A DNA stretch of 64,000 nucleotides. It comes from RPQJ01 sp963762315 (GTDB lineage Bacteria; Pseudomonadota; Gammaproteobacteria; Steroidobacterales; Steroidobacteraceae). Below are positions 27,207 through 36,344 of the stretch, one piece after another (within the stretch, counting starts at the first letter, position 1; the number at the start of each line of letters is the position of its first letter). A program made the position numbers and the translations under genes. The stretch lies in assembly GCA_963762315.1 (NCBI GenBank), contig CAVXKO010000005.1, forward strand, positions 248,001-312,000, written 5' to 3'. The notes beneath the pieces were generated by a model. That model saw only the letters and a list, made by a program, of their open reading frames with translations, was not told the origin of the DNA and ran no database searches.

Positions 27207-27772
27207 CCGGGAGCGTTCCCCGCCTTCCACTTGATGTTGCAGCCGAGGCTCGGCCGCTGCTCGGGCGGCACGGGCCGGCCCGCGAGCAGTGCGTCGACTG
27301 CGGCGCGCAGGTCCGCACCCGTCACGGGAAGCCCGTTTCCCGGCCGGCTGCCGTCGAACTGGCCGCGATAGACGAGCCGGCGGCCCGCGTCGAACAGGAA
27401 GAAGTCCGGCGTGCAGGCCGCCTGGTACACCTTGGCCACGTCCTGCGTCGCGTCGATGAGGTACGGAAAGACGTAGCCGAACTGCGCGCTCTCCTGGCGC
27501 ATCGCATCGGGCCCGTCCTGCGGATAGGCTGCGAGGTCGTTCGAGTTGATCGCGACCGTCGCGAGGCCCTTGTCCGCGTACTCGCGCGTGAATTCGGCGA
27601 ACACCGGCCGGATGTGGCGCACGAACGGGCAGTGTTCGCACATGAACACCACCAGCAGCGCCGGCGAGGCGGCGAAGTCGTCGATCGCGTGCATGCGGCC
27701 GTCGAAGTCGGGCAGGCGGAACGCCGGAGCCCGGGTCCCGAGGTCGAGCATCGTCGAGGGCGTGCGGGCCAT
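27191..27772 (-). CDS. Thioredoxin-like AhpC/TSA-family protein
   Basis: 193 residues, thioredoxin fold of the peroxiredoxin-like 'redoxin' group. The redox pair is Cys45-Cys48 in VVFMCEHCPFVRHI, followed by AINSNDLAAYPQDGPDAM and VAKVYQAACTPDFFLFD. The C-terminus SLGCNIKWKAGN is characteristic of this subfamily. No signal peptide, so probably a cytoplasmic thiol oxidoreductase or peroxidase. Confidence 0.88.
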   Translation of the reverse strand: MARTPSTMLDLGTRAPAFRLPDFDGRMHAIDDFAASPALLVVFMCEHCPFVRHIRPVFAEFTREYADKGLATVAINSNDLAAYPQDGPDAMRQESAQFGYVFPYLIDATQDVAKVYQAACTPDFFLFDAGRRLVYRGQFDGSRPGNGLPVTGADLRAAVDALLAGRPVPPEQRPSLGCNIKWKAGNAPGYFGA

Positions 27773-27794
27773 GCGGAGGCTCCTCGTTGCGGGC

Positions 27795-28235
27795 TCAGTT
27801 GCGGATGATCAGTATCACTCCGGCGGCCAGCAGCGCCACGCCGATCAGTCGCGCCGGCGTCACGGCGGTCTGTTCGAATCCGACGATGCCGAAATGATCG
27901 ACGAGCAGCGCAGCCGCCATCTGCCCGAGCAGCACGAGCGCGAGCAGCGCCACGGCGCCGAGTCGAGGCCCGAGGACGGTGATGGCCGCCACGTATGCCG
28001 CGCCGAACAACCCTCCGAGCCAGGCCCAGCCAGGAACGGTGCTCGGTGAACCGGGCGCGATGCGCGCTCCGCCGACGACCGCGACGGCGACCAGCGCGGC
28101 AAGCCCGATGACGAAATTCACGATCGACGCGAGCAGCGGCGAGCCGATGCCGGTGCCGACAGCTCCATTCATGCCCACCTGCAGCGTCAGCCCCGCGCCG
28201 ACGGCGATCGCCAGGAGATAAGGCCAGTAGCTCAT
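27795..28235 (-). CDS. DMT-superfamily membrane protein (DUF606/YdcZ type)
   Basis: 146 residues forming five predicted helices, beginning MSYWPYLLAIAVGAGLTLQVGMNG. This single-domain length and the GTGIGSPLLASIVNFVIGL motif match the DUF606 branch of drug/metabolite transporters, which are thought to work as dimers. Substrate unknown. GGGAG lies upstream of the ATG. Confidence 0.85.
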   Translation of the reverse strand: MSYWPYLLAIAVGAGLTLQVGMNGAVGTGIGSPLLASIVNFVIGLAALVAVAVVGGARIAPGSPSTVPGWAWLGGLFGAAYVAAITVLGPRLGAVALLALVLLGQMAAALLVDHFGIVGFEQTAVTPARLIGVALLAAGVILIIRN

Positions 28236-28269
28236 CGATGGCTCCCTTCGCCGTCCCGGCAAGCCGCGT

Positions 28270-29418
28270 TCAGATCGCCGCCCGCACCACGCGTTCGCGA
28301 CGTGACCAGGCCTGCCAGACGAGCGCGCCGATGCCGGCGAGCAGGGCCACGAAGCTGACCCAGCCGCCGACGACCGGAATGCGGCCGACCAGCCAGAGCA
28401 CGACCAGGGCGAGGAACAAGGCGAGCAGGCGCCAGCCCGTCGTCGCGGGTTGCGAGCCACGCGCGAGCGAAAGGCCCTTCTGCCCGAGGAACAGCGCGCT
28501 GGTGACCCAGCCGAGGAAGAGCAGCAGCAGGTAGAGCGGCACCAGCAGCAGCGCCAGCGGAATGCCGATCACGGTGATCAGCAGCAGCACCGCAACGACC
28601 GGCACGCAGACCAGCACCGCAAACCCGAGACCGATGGCCTTGAGCGGCTCGCTCGCGATGGACTGGGCGGCGCGCGACGACAGGCCGGGGAAGATGAACA
28701 GGAACAACGCACCCGCGATGAACACCCCGCTGAACAAGAGGAAGGTGCCGACCCCGTGCGCGACAGTGCGCACGGTGTTCCCGGAATCGTCGAAGTACCG
28801 GTCCGGCGCGGCCTCGTGGAACTCCACGCCGCCCGTGATGACCGCGCTTTCCGGCACCACCGGCTGGCTCGAGGAATGCACGATCAGCCGGCCGCCGATG
28901 CGGGTGTCCGGGCCGATTTCCACTTCTTCGGCGCGCACGGTCGCATCGCCGTGCACCACGCCGTTGATGCGCACCTTGGCGCCGGACGCCTGCAGGTAGT
29001 CGTGCGAGTCGCCGTCGAATTCGATGCTCCCTCCGGTGAGGGAAAGCGCGCCCGCGACGACCGTGGCCGGCCCGACCGCAACCTCGCCGCCCGCGATGCG
29101 CGCGTTGCCCGACACGATGGCATCGAGCTGGACGTTGCCGCCCGCCGCATAGAGGTCGTCGCCGATGTTGCCGCCGACCGAAACCTCCCCGCCGGCAACG
29201 ATCAGGTCTCCCTTCACTTCGCCGGCCACGGAGACGTGCCCGCCGGCGAGCAGTGCATCACCTTCGACGGGTTCAGTGAGGTTGAGCATGCCGCCCGCGC
29301 CGAAGAAATCGGAGCCGATTTCCTGTGAGAACGCGTCGCTGTCGTTGACGCGCACGTCGCAGCCGCCGAGCGCAAGACCCAGCGCAACCGCGGCGATGGC
29401 GAACACGAGCCGTCTCAT
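28270..29418 (-). CDS. Bactofilin-like polymer-forming lipoprotein with C-terminal membrane helices
   Basis: 382 residues. The lipobox is LALGGC. From ~35 to ~200 there is a run of short Gly-rich turns every ~6-18 residues (ALLAGGHVSVAGEVKGD, DLIVAGGEVSVGGNIGDD, YAAGGNVQLDAIVSGN). This is the right-handed beta-helix signature of bactofilin-type polymer-forming domains. From ~230 there are four to five hydrophobic helices. An outer-facing beta-helix on a membrane base suggests an envelope scaffold; function not known. A GTG directly precedes the chosen ATG. Confidence 0.75.
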   Translation of the reverse strand: MRRLVFAIAAVALGLALGGCDVRVNDSDAFSQEIGSDFFGAGGMLNLTEPVEGDALLAGGHVSVAGEVKGDLIVAGGEVSVGGNIGDDLYAAGGNVQLDAIVSGNARIAGGEVAVGPATVVAGALSLTGGSIEFDGDSHDYLQASGAKVRINGVVHGDATVRAEEVEIGPDTRIGGRLIVHSSSQPVVPESAVITGGVEFHEAAPDRYFDDSGNTVRTVAHGVGTFLLFSGVFIAGALFLFIFPGLSSRAAQSIASEPLKAIGLGFAVLVCVPVVAVLLLITVIGIPLALLLVPLYLLLLFLGWVTSALFLGQKGLSLARGSQPATTGWRLLALFLALVVLWLVGRIPVVGGWVSFVALLAGIGALVWQAWSRRERVVRAAI

Positions 29419-29509
29419 CACGAAACTCCAGTGTGTGCGAACGCATGCAGTGTACGACAGCGTTCGCGACGGCCAGGACGGGCCGGCGCAAAAGGCATTC
29501 GCGCCGTCG

Positions 29510-29547
29510 CAAAAAAGAAAAAGCCGCGAGTGATTCCCACCCGCGGC
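29510..29547 (-). terminator. Rho-independent terminator downstream of the TonB receptor
   Basis: On the minus strand GCCGCG pairs with CGCGGC (29523-29547), with three further pairs inside after one mismatch, followed by CTTTTTCTTTTTT. It lies ~220 bases past the stop of the TonB receptor at 29769. The rest of the 29419-29768 gap has a second GC hairpin (29631-29648) and no convincing gene. Confidence 0.6.
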
Positions 29548-29768
29548 CTTCCTGGTCTTCCTTAACCGGCCCTCAACCCCCCGGTCGGGCCTCCCTGATC
29601 ATTGCGTCGCGTTACCGCTCCGCACCGTCTCCCCCGCTTGCGTGGGGGCTTTGTACGTGGATTTTCAGGGGCCGTCACCTTGCAGCGCAAAAACGACGGT
29701 AGCCCGAAATCCCCAGCCAGCCTTAGGAACCCGCTGTTGCGCCGAAGGTACAGGAGGCGGGACGATCC

Positions 29769-31970
29769 TTACCGGAACGCGAGCGTCGCCCTGAGCCCGT
29801 ACGTGCGGGGCGCCTCGAGGAACGCGGTGGCGCCTTCGGGCAGCGGCGGGAAGTTGCTGCCGCCGGCCGTCGCCGCGATCACGGCGTTATTCTCGAGATT
29901 GCGCACCCAGGCGCCGACACTCCAGCGATCGTCGTCGGCGAAGTACGTCAGCGACGCATCCGACTTCGTGTAGCCGTCCTGTTCGCCGCCCGGCGTGTGG
30001 CTGAAGTCCGCGAAGAACGAACTCTCGTATCGCGTGCTGAGCGCCGCGCGCAGGTAACCGGTGCCGACCTGGAAGTCGTGCGAGTAGCCGGCGCTGACCG
30101 TCCAGTCGGGCGCGTACTGCATCTGGTACCCGTCGAAATTCGTGCGGCCGTTCCAGGTGACCGTGTTCGGCGGCACCTCGAAGTCGGTCGTGCGCGCATG
30201 CAGGTAGCCGACGGAGAGATTCACGCGGCCGTTGTCCGTCGGCAGCCAGACCAGGTCGAGCTGGTTGCCGTAGATCTCGGCCTTGTCGACGTTGAAGCTG
30301 AGGTTGGAGTTGGTGACCGTGTTGTACGCCGAGGCAATGAGGCCGTCGTACGTATAGAAGAACACCTCGTCGTTGATCTGCACCCGGTCGTTGAACAGCC
30401 GCGACTTGATGCCGATCGTGTAGGCGGTGATGTCCGCCGAATCGACGGCATTGGTCAGCGCCGGCGAGCTGGCGAAGCCGTTGAACGTGCCGGGCTGGTA
30501 ACCCGTCTGCGTCACGGCATACAGCATCACGTCGTCGCTCACGTCGTACTCGACGCCGAGCTTGTAGTCGACGTTGCTGAAACCCTTGTCGTAGCCGTAC
30601 GGGGCGAGGCCCTCGCCGTCGAAGTATCGGCCTGCGCCCGTGCGGTCGTCTTCCTGGTAGCGGCCGCCGACGGTGACGCGCAAGCGGTCCGTGAAGTCGT
30701 AGGTCGCTTCACCGAACACGGCGGTGCCGCGCAGGTGGTTCTCGTCGACGATGCTCACCGGGAAGAGCGCCGTTGCGAGGTCGAAACCGCCGAACGAGAA
30801 GATGCCGTGGCTCGTGAGGTCGTAGTAGTACAGGCCCGCGAGCCACTGGCCCCAGCCGTGCTGGCCTGCGGCGCGCAGTTCGTGGGTCTGCTGCCTGTAG
30901 CCGTTGGTCTGGTCGCCGGGGAACGCGCCGAGCCAGTAATCGGCCGACGTGCTCATGTCGAGGTACGACGGGATGTAGGTCAGCGTGATTGCGTCGGTGA
31001 TGCGGTAGTCGAGCTGGCCGCTCACCATGTTGTTGTCGTACTTCTGGTCCTGCGCCTGGGGCTGGCCGAACAGCACTGCGTCGGCGATCGAACCCCAGGG
31101 CTCGGGCAGCTGGTCGTTCCAGGGATCCGACTGCAGGTACTTGTCCGGATCGAGCTGGCCGGTCTTCGGATCGACGCCCTTCACCACGAGGTTGGCCGGG
31201 TGGCCGTCCTTGTCGGCCGTCGCGACCCACAGGTACGCCGACAGGTTGTCCGTCGGTTCCCAGAGGAACGAGAGCCGTGCGCCCCAGTCCTTCTGCGAAT
31301 CGGCGCCCGACTTCATGTAGCCGTCGTGACTCAGGTAGTCGGCCGCGAGACGAATGGCGAAGGTGTCGCCCACCGGCAGGTTCTGCGCTGCGCCGACGTG
31401 GAACAGCGAGTCGCTGCCCACCTCGAGGGCCGCGAGCGTCTCGAAATCCTTCGTCGGCCGGTTGTAGGTGACGTTGACGGTGCCGCCCATGACGCTGCGA
31501 CCGTAGAGCGTGCCCTGCGGGCCCGGCAGCACTTCGATCTGCTGCACGTCGTAGAGCGGCACGCTGGTGGCTTCGCGCGGGATGAAGACGCCGTTGAAGT
31601 TGAGCGCGGTCGGCGTATCGATCTGCGGCAGGTCGAGCGTGCTGCCCACGCCGCGGATGTAGATTTCGGTCGACGACGTCTGCGCCTGGAAGCGCACCGA
31701 GGGCACGAACTGCTGCGCGCCCCGGATGTCGGTGACGCCGGAGAACACCAGGGACTCGCCGTCGAGCGCGGTGATGGCCGCGGCGGTCTTCTGCAGGTCC
31801 TGCGACTGCTTGGTCGCGGTGACGATGACTTCCTCGAGCTCGCCCGAGACGGTGCCGCCGCCGGACGCGTCGGCCAGGGCCTCCGCCACGGCAACGGAAA
31901 TGGGCGACAGCGCCACGCCAACGGCCATGAGCGTCACGAACGACGCCCGGGAATCGGTCTTCCGGGTCAT
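29769..31970 (-). CDS. TonB-dependent outer-membrane receptor
   Basis: 733 residues. A signal peptide (to ~AVAEALA) is followed by a TonB box-like GELEEVIVTATK. The plug domain has ITALDGESL, EIYIRGVGST and VEVLPGPQGTLYGRSVMGGTVN-type segments, and a 22-strand barrel ends LRATLAFR. It resembles the large receptor group of sphingomonads/gammaproteobacteria that takes up steroids, aromatics or other unknown substrates, not classical siderophore receptors. It may be cotranscribed with nothing else; the methyltransferase gene ends 20 bases upstream of its start. Confidence 0.9.
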   Translation of the reverse strand: MTRKTDSRASFVTLMAVGVALSPISVAVAEALADASGGGTVSGELEEVIVTATKQSQDLQKTAAAITALDGESLVFSGVTDIRGAQQFVPSVRFQAQTSSTEIYIRGVGSTLDLPQIDTPTALNFNGVFIPREATSVPLYDVQQIEVLPGPQGTLYGRSVMGGTVNVTYNRPTKDFETLAALEVGSDSLFHVGAAQNLPVGDTFAIRLAADYLSHDGYMKSGADSQKDWGARLSFLWEPTDNLSAYLWVATADKDGHPANLVVKGVDPKTGQLDPDKYLQSDPWNDQLPEPWGSIADAVLFGQPQAQDQKYDNNMVSGQLDYRITDAITLTYIPSYLDMSTSADYWLGAFPGDQTNGYRQQTHELRAAGQHGWGQWLAGLYYYDLTSHGIFSFGGFDLATALFPVSIVDENHLRGTAVFGEATYDFTDRLRVTVGGRYQEDDRTGAGRYFDGEGLAPYGYDKGFSNVDYKLGVEYDVSDDVMLYAVTQTGYQPGTFNGFASSPALTNAVDSADITAYTIGIKSRLFNDRVQINDEVFFYTYDGLIASAYNTVTNSNLSFNVDKAEIYGNQLDLVWLPTDNGRVNLSVGYLHARTTDFEVPPNTVTWNGRTNFDGYQMQYAPDWTVSAGYSHDFQVGTGYLRAALSTRYESSFFADFSHTPGGEQDGYTKSDASLTYFADDDRWSVGAWVRNLENNAVIAATAGGSNFPPLPEGATAFLEAPRTYGLRATLAFR

Positions 31971-31989
31971 TACCAGTCCTTCTGGATAG

Positions 31990-32607
31990 TCAGTGCTTGA
32001 TGGCCGCGCCTTCCGTCATGTAGCCGACGAAACGCGGCAAGCGTTTGAGGTAATAGTTTCTCACATCCTGCAGAGCCATTCCCGTCGCGCCGACGAGTTG
32101 TGCCGTCGGCCGGTCGAGATGGCAGCCTCCGCCGATGCGCCGCTGCAGCGGAGTGAGGCGGTGCTGCCAGCGGGCGGTCTTCGGGTCCGGCGAGAGCCCG
32201 TGCTCCAGGAACAGGAACCTGCCGCCGGGCTTGAGCACGCGACGCACTTCGCCGAGCGCGTGCTCGACGTCGGGAATGGAACAGAGCGTGAGCGTGCACG
32301 TGACGGTGTCGAACGACTCGGACTCGAACGGCAGGTGCTCGGCATCGAGATGATGGAAATCCACCTCGATGCGGGATGCGGCAATGCGAGGGCCGGAAAA
32401 GCGATCGAGGTCCACGTCGGGATCGATCGCTTCGATGCGCCGCACCGAGGGCGGGTAGTACTGCAGGTTCATTCCCGTGCCGAAACCGATCTCGAGGATG
32501 CGTCCCTGGGCCTGCGCCAGCGTGCGCCGGCGCGGTTGGCGGAAGACCTTACTCGACATGGCAAAGTCGAGCAGATAGGGAAAGACACAGTGATGATAGA
32601 GGCCCAC
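31990..32607 (-). CDS. Class I SAM-dependent methyltransferase
   Basis: 205 residues. The SAM site is ILEIGFGTGMNLQYYP, with acidic residue in IEAIDPDVDL, then LDAEHLPFESESFDTVTCTLTLCSIPDVEHAL and VLKPGGRFLFLEHG. It belongs to the UbiE/METTL7-like group. A GTG start at 32607 preserves GLYHHCVFPYLLDFAM, which is typical of this group. Substrate unknown. Confidence 0.85.
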   Translation of the reverse strand: MGLYHHCVFPYLLDFAMSSKVFRQPRRRTLAQAQGRILEIGFGTGMNLQYYPPSVRRIEAIDPDVDLDRFSGPRIAASRIEVDFHHLDAEHLPFESESFDTVTCTLTLCSIPDVEHALGEVRRVLKPGGRFLFLEHGLSPDPKTARWQHRLTPLQRRIGGGCHLDRPTAQLVGATGMALQDVRNYYLKRLPRFVGYMTEGAAIKH

Positions 32608-32931
32608 CGCGATTGCCTTTCAGCGGCCGGTCTGCGCGGCATCCGGCGGTGCCAGAGCCTGCATGCGCGGGATGGAAACGAGTTGCCGCATGATCTTCCC
32701 CTTCTGGCGGCGCAGGACAGCGTCCGCGACGCAATTTCGATGGTGGAAATTTATCAGTTTATCTTGATGGATACGAGTCAGAATATGGCTTGATTACGGC
32801 CGTTTACGTTACAAGGCTTTACAATATGAGCGATCATCGGGGCTCGGCCCGGCGTGCGATTCGGACGCAGCTCAGGTAGATTGCGCGCCCTCCTGCGGGC
32901 CGCCCGCAAACCCAATTTTAATAGAGCAGCC
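32608..32931. other. Divergent intergenic region, partly AT-rich
   Basis: 324 bases between the methyltransferase gene and the yebC-family gene without a supportable ORF. The stretch 32740-32830 is much richer in A/T than its surroundings and should hold promoters for both directions. A good -10-like TACAAT lies at 32820-32825, but no properly spaced -35 was found. Confidence 0.45.
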
Positions 32932-33654
32932 ATGGGACGCATCTTCGAAGTCAGAAAGCACGCGATGTTCGCGCGCTGGAACCGGATGGCGAAGCAGTTC
33001 AGCCGCATCGGCAAGGACATCACGATCTCGGTCAAGAAGGCCGGACCCGACCCAGGCACCAACTCCGAACTGCGCCGCGCGATCCAGAACGCGCGCGCCG
33101 TGAACATGCCGAAGGACAAGATCGAGTCGGCCATCAAGCGTGCCTCGGGCAGCGATGCCGCCAACTTCGAAGAGGTGATGTACGAGGGCTACGCGCCGCA
33201 CGGTGTCGCCGTGCTCGTCGAATGCGCCACCGACAATCCGACGCGGACGGTGGCTTCGGTCCGCAATGCCTTCAACAAGAACGGCGGCAACCTGGCGACG
33301 ACCGGCAGCGTGTCATTCCAGTTCAAGCGCATGGGCGTGTTCCGCCTCAATCCCGAGGGCATCGACCAAGACGACCTCGAGCTGTACCTGATCGACCACG
33401 GCCTCGAGGAGTTCGGCGAGAGCACCGGCGAGAAAGGCGAGCCGCAGCTCGTCGCGCGCTGCCTCTTCGAGGAATTCGGCACGCTGCAGAAGGCGCTCGA
33501 AGACCGCGGCATCAACCCGATCACGGCCGAGCACGAATACATCCCGCTCAACCCGACCGAACTGCCCGAAGCGCAGGCGACGGAAGTCATGGAGCTGATC
33601 GACAAGCTCGAGCAGGACGAGGACGTGCAGAAGGTCTACCACACCCTCGCCTGA
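32932..33654 (+). CDS. YebC/PmpR-family protein
   Basis: 240 residues spanning the full YebC family: DNA-binding N-domain, then EEVMYEGYAPHGVAVLVECATDNPTRTV and KNGGNLATTGSVSFQF. Family members act in transcriptional control or in relieving ribosome stalling at proline stretches. The N-terminus (MGRIFEVRKHAMFARWNRMAK) is the MGRxFExRK version I associate with Bacteroidetes-like YebC rather than the MAGHSKWANI type. ATG at 32932 fits this start exactly. Confidence 0.9.
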   Translation: MGRIFEVRKHAMFARWNRMAKQFSRIGKDITISVKKAGPDPGTNSELRRAIQNARAVNMPKDKIESAIKRASGSDAANFEEVMYEGYAPHGVAVLVECATDNPTRTVASVRNAFNKNGGNLATTGSVSFQFKRMGVFRLNPEGIDQDDLELYLIDHGLEEFGESTGEKGEPQLVARCLFEEFGTLQKALEDRGINPITAEHEYIPLNPTELPEAQATEVMELIDKLEQDEDVQKVYHTLA

Positions 33655-33655
33655 G

Positions 33656-33856
33656 CCACCTCTCCCGCTTGTGGGAGAGGTCGGCGCGCAGTGCGGGTGA
33701 GGGCTCTTCACCTCTCCCGTTTGCGGGAGAGGTCGGCGGCACGCCGGGTGAGGGCTCTTCACCTCTCCCGTTTGCGGGAGAGGTCGGCCGACTGGCCGGG
33801 TGAGGGTTCCCACCTCTCCCGTTTGTGGGAGAGATTGCACGCAGTGCGGGTGAGGG
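33656..33856. repeat. REP-like array, family A (four tandem units)
   Basis: Four units in the same orientation, ~50 bases each, start two bases after the yebC-family stop. Each is CACCTCTCCCG-(C/T)TTG(C/T)-GGGAGAGGT plus a variable ~12 bases and GGGTGAGGG. The arms carry compensating or loop changes (TTGT, TTGC). The following 33857-34029 has no supportable gene. Confidence 0.88.
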
Positions 33857-34029
33857 GCCTTCACCAATCGCATTCATCGCTGACGTTCCACGGACGTTCC
33901 CGCTGGAACTTCCAAAGAAATCTACGTAATGAAGAGCCGACACGATTCTCGGCCCTGCCGGATCGCACTTGGAAGAACTGACTTTCGGGAGCGCGGAAGA
34001 TCGCCCAAGAGCGGACGCACATCAGGTCG

Positions 34030-34653
34030 CTAGGACCCGCGCTTCACCTGCGTTCTGCGGGATACCAGGAACCACACGGCAGCAAATAGCCCCAGCGCAG
34101 GCAGCACGCCCTCGACTAGCCAAGTGCGCAGCAACGGCCACCACCATGAGATCCCACAGTAGCTATCGGGAACCGAGGCGTTGGCAAGAGACTGAAGTCG
34201 TAGCACCTCGGAATAGACGCACTCACCCGCCTCGGAGTTGAACGGATACGGCCAAGTCGCGTCCGGATGCTGGCCAGGCTTACGAGTCTGAATGACCGTA
34301 ATGCCCGATACCACGTTGGTCACGAAATCCCACGACGACTGGCCAGGAGGCAAGGTCAGCTGGTTCCCTTGCATCCGATCTGGGAAACAATCGGCTATTG
34401 GCCGCGCTACACGAAGCCATGGCCCACCATCGGGTCTCAGTGATCCTTTGAGACCGCTTTCGACGACTTCTACGCCGTCGTCTGGTCTAACCAGGCGCAC
34501 GTAGGCTGAAAATCGCATCGCGTCGCGTACACCTTTGCAGTCGCCGTTTAACGCGAGTACGAACTTGGCATCTAGCCATGCCCAAGTGATGCCGAGCAGC
34601 ATCGCTGACACCAGCGCGCAGATGCGCCATCCCGACAGTCTCATTGCGGCCAT
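34030..34653 (-). CDS. Hypothetical membrane protein
   Basis: 207 residues. There is one N-terminal helix (ICALVSAMLLGITWAWLDA), an extracytoplasmic middle with four cysteines, and one C-terminal helix (LVEGVLPALGLFAAVWFLV). No family recognised. Base composition is visibly less GC-rich than the flanking genes, and it lies in the gene-poor 33.9-36.7 kb stretch, so recent acquisition is possible. A second in-frame ATG lies at 34644. Confidence 0.55.
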   Translation of the reverse strand: MAAMRLSGWRICALVSAMLLGITWAWLDAKFVLALNGDCKGVRDAMRFSAYVRLVRPDDGVEVVESGLKGSLRPDGGPWLRVARPIADCFPDRMQGNQLTLPPGQSSWDFVTNVVSGITVIQTRKPGQHPDATWPYPFNSEAGECVYSEVLRLQSLANASVPDSYCGISWWWPLLRTWLVEGVLPALGLFAAVWFLVSRRTQVKRGS

Positions 34654-34758
34654 GGTTGTCTCTGGTTCCTATGGGGAGCATGTGCCACCCATTTCGGCCA
34701 CGCATCGCGGATGACCGCCAATCGGCAGGCGCTTCCGGTCGGCTGGTACGACGATTCA

Positions 34759-34995
34759 TCAGCCCACAACACCCTGCCGCAGGCCGAACAATAGCGCGAC
34801 GAAGTTCGCTGCCGAAAGAATCGCCACCGACACGATCGCGTGGATCGTCAGAAGCCGCCGCAACTCCTGGCCGCGTGAATTTTCGGCTACGCCGGAGGCA
34901 GCCGCCAGCTCAACACGATGCCGCTGAGCGGCAGAAGGCAAGAGACGAGCGGCAAGTTCGGCTCGTCCTCGAAGAGTGTGCGACGCGCTGACCAA
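34759..34995 (-). CDS. Small putative membrane protein
   Basis: 78 residues from a TTG start with one clear helix (LLTIHAIVSVAILSAANFVALLFGL) near the end. No family recognised and the start is uncertain. It is the only plausible ORF between 34654 and 35116. Confidence 0.3.
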   Translation of the reverse strand: MVSASHTLRGRAELAARLLPSAAQRHRVELAAASGVAENSRGQELRRLLTIHAIVSVAILSAANFVALLFGLRQGVVG

Positions 34996-35116
34996 ATGGC
35001 GTCTTAGCCGGCCGCGGCTTCACACACCCTTCGGTCGTTATCTCCCCGTACGACGTCTGCTGTCAGCGCATGACTCAACGGGACGCTCCTAATGCCCCAC
35101 AGGAGCGGCGTATCGA

Positions 35117-35144
35117 TTGACCCGCGCACGGAGCGGCGTATGTT
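35117..35144 (+). promoter_or_regulatory. Candidate sigma-70 promoter of the phasin gene
   Basis: TTGACC and TATGTT are separated by 16 bases, ending 51 bases before the phasin ATG. This is the best -35/-10 match noticed in the window. Confidence 0.55.
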
Positions 35145-35194
35145 AGGACGCCAGACGCTGCGCAGTGTGGCCGTCACGACGCGAGGGGTAGCCC

Positions 35195-35843
35195 ATGCAC
35201 ACGGGATCGGAAGAATTTCTCGCCCAGCAGAAGAAGGGCCTGGCGGAACTGGTGAAGACTTTTCGCAAGGCGAGGGTTGCGGCCGCACGCAAGGCCGCGC
35301 TCGAGTCGGCGCAGCGCCTCAAGGCGATCAACGCGCGGGTGCGGCGCCTCGCCGGCTCGGGGGTCCGGCTCTCGAGCATTTCGCAAGGAACCGCCGAACG
35401 GTTGATCGAACTGCAGTCCGAGATCGTCACCGCCGCGCTGGACGACGCGGCGGCGCAGTTGCAGCGCATCGCCGACACCGAGCATGTTGCGGACCTGGCA
35501 CGCGGCCAGGCCGCAGTCCTGCAGGCGACGCGGCAGCGCATCGTCGAGGACATTGCGCGCGCGGTCTCGATTCTCAAGGGCGCAGCGGGCGACGTGCGCA
35601 AGGTTGCGGAAGGCGCGACGCGTGCGAAGCCGGCGAAGGCGACGCAAGACGGCTCGCCGTAAGGCCAAGCGTGCCGCGGCCAGGAAGGCGACGGTGAAAC
35701 GTGCTGCGCCCAAGGCACGGGCGAAGTCGCGGGCGAAAGAGGCAACGCGGGCGCGGTGGACGCAGTACTCGGACTCCGCGCGCGCGGCGGCATCGCGGAA
35801 GAACCATCGAACGGCGCGCTTCCGCGTGCGCCACCGGAATTGA
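35195..35843 (+). pseudogene. Phasin-family protein with frameshifted lysine/alanine-rich tail
   Basis: The uninterrupted frame gives 155 residues: an amphipathic helical phasin-like domain (GLAELVKTFRKARVAAARKAALESAQ...LQRIADTEHVADLARGQ). It ends at 35662 with KPAKATQDGSP. In the next frame a typical basic tail continues (KTARRKAKRAAARKATVKR, then AAPKARAKSRAKEATRARW) to 35843. Dropping one base near 35645 joins them as KPAKAT-K/Q-TARRKAK. Phasins coat polyhydroxyalkanoate granules; a KA-rich tail may also bind DNA. An AGGGG ribosome site precedes the ATG. The 155-residue version may be functional as it stands. Confidence 0.65.
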
Positions 35844-36083
35844 GCCGACGCCAGCGTACTTCTTCGACGTAACCATCGAGCGCTACGGAAACCCTCGTGA
35901 TACGGCACGTTCTGCGGTCGCGATGGGCCTCGAAGAAATCTCCGCCCGCGTGACTGAGCGCGATCGTCAGCGGACGCCGGCTTTGCTCCGTGACGCCAAA
36001 GACGCGCTCGCGGAGCAGGTAGTCGTGCGCGGCGACCTCGACCTGGCCGCAGCGGCCATGATCTGGCGGACTTGCGAGTTCGC

Positions 36084-36344
36084 TCATAAAGCCGTTTGCC
36101 GTCTGCGCCGATAGCCTGCGTCAGGATAGGATGCGCAGCTCGAAGGTGAAGCGAACGGCGGGACGCCATCGGCAACGAGCGGCGAAAACCGAGTAGAACG
36201 CGCGGCTCCGACTGGCCGTGATCCACAGTCCCGCGCGATGACGCGTCGCCGGTCCATGAATGCTTCCTGCGCCTCGGCGAAGGAGACTCCGTGCTTGCGC
36301 AAGTTCGCCCATCCTTGTCGTGGTCCCAATCGACGTGCGGTCAC
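36084..36344 (-). pseudogene. BrnT/DUF497-like toxin relic
   Basis: Pieces of a BrnT-type ribonuclease toxin appear in different frames. GWANLRKHGVSFAEAQEAF matches the conserved NLRKHGVSFEEA block. DHGQSEPR (next frame) matches the central D-H-x-x-SE-x-R block. RILSDAGYRRRRQ-like sequence (after dropping one C) matches the RIISARxAxxxER end. A WD motif (VDWDHDK) sits in yet another frame upstream. No BrnA antitoxin was found next to it. Confidence 0.45.

Noticed and set aside
33656..33856. Regular ~50-base repeats resembling a CRISPR array
   Set aside because: The repeats are palindromic REP-like units with short variable segments of differing length, found at many other loci including inside genes; no cas gene is near.
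35701..36114. 137-codon plus-strand ORF after the phasin
   Set aside because: Its first half is the phasin tail in another frame and the rest lies opposite the BrnT-like relic; no domain or ribosome site supports it.
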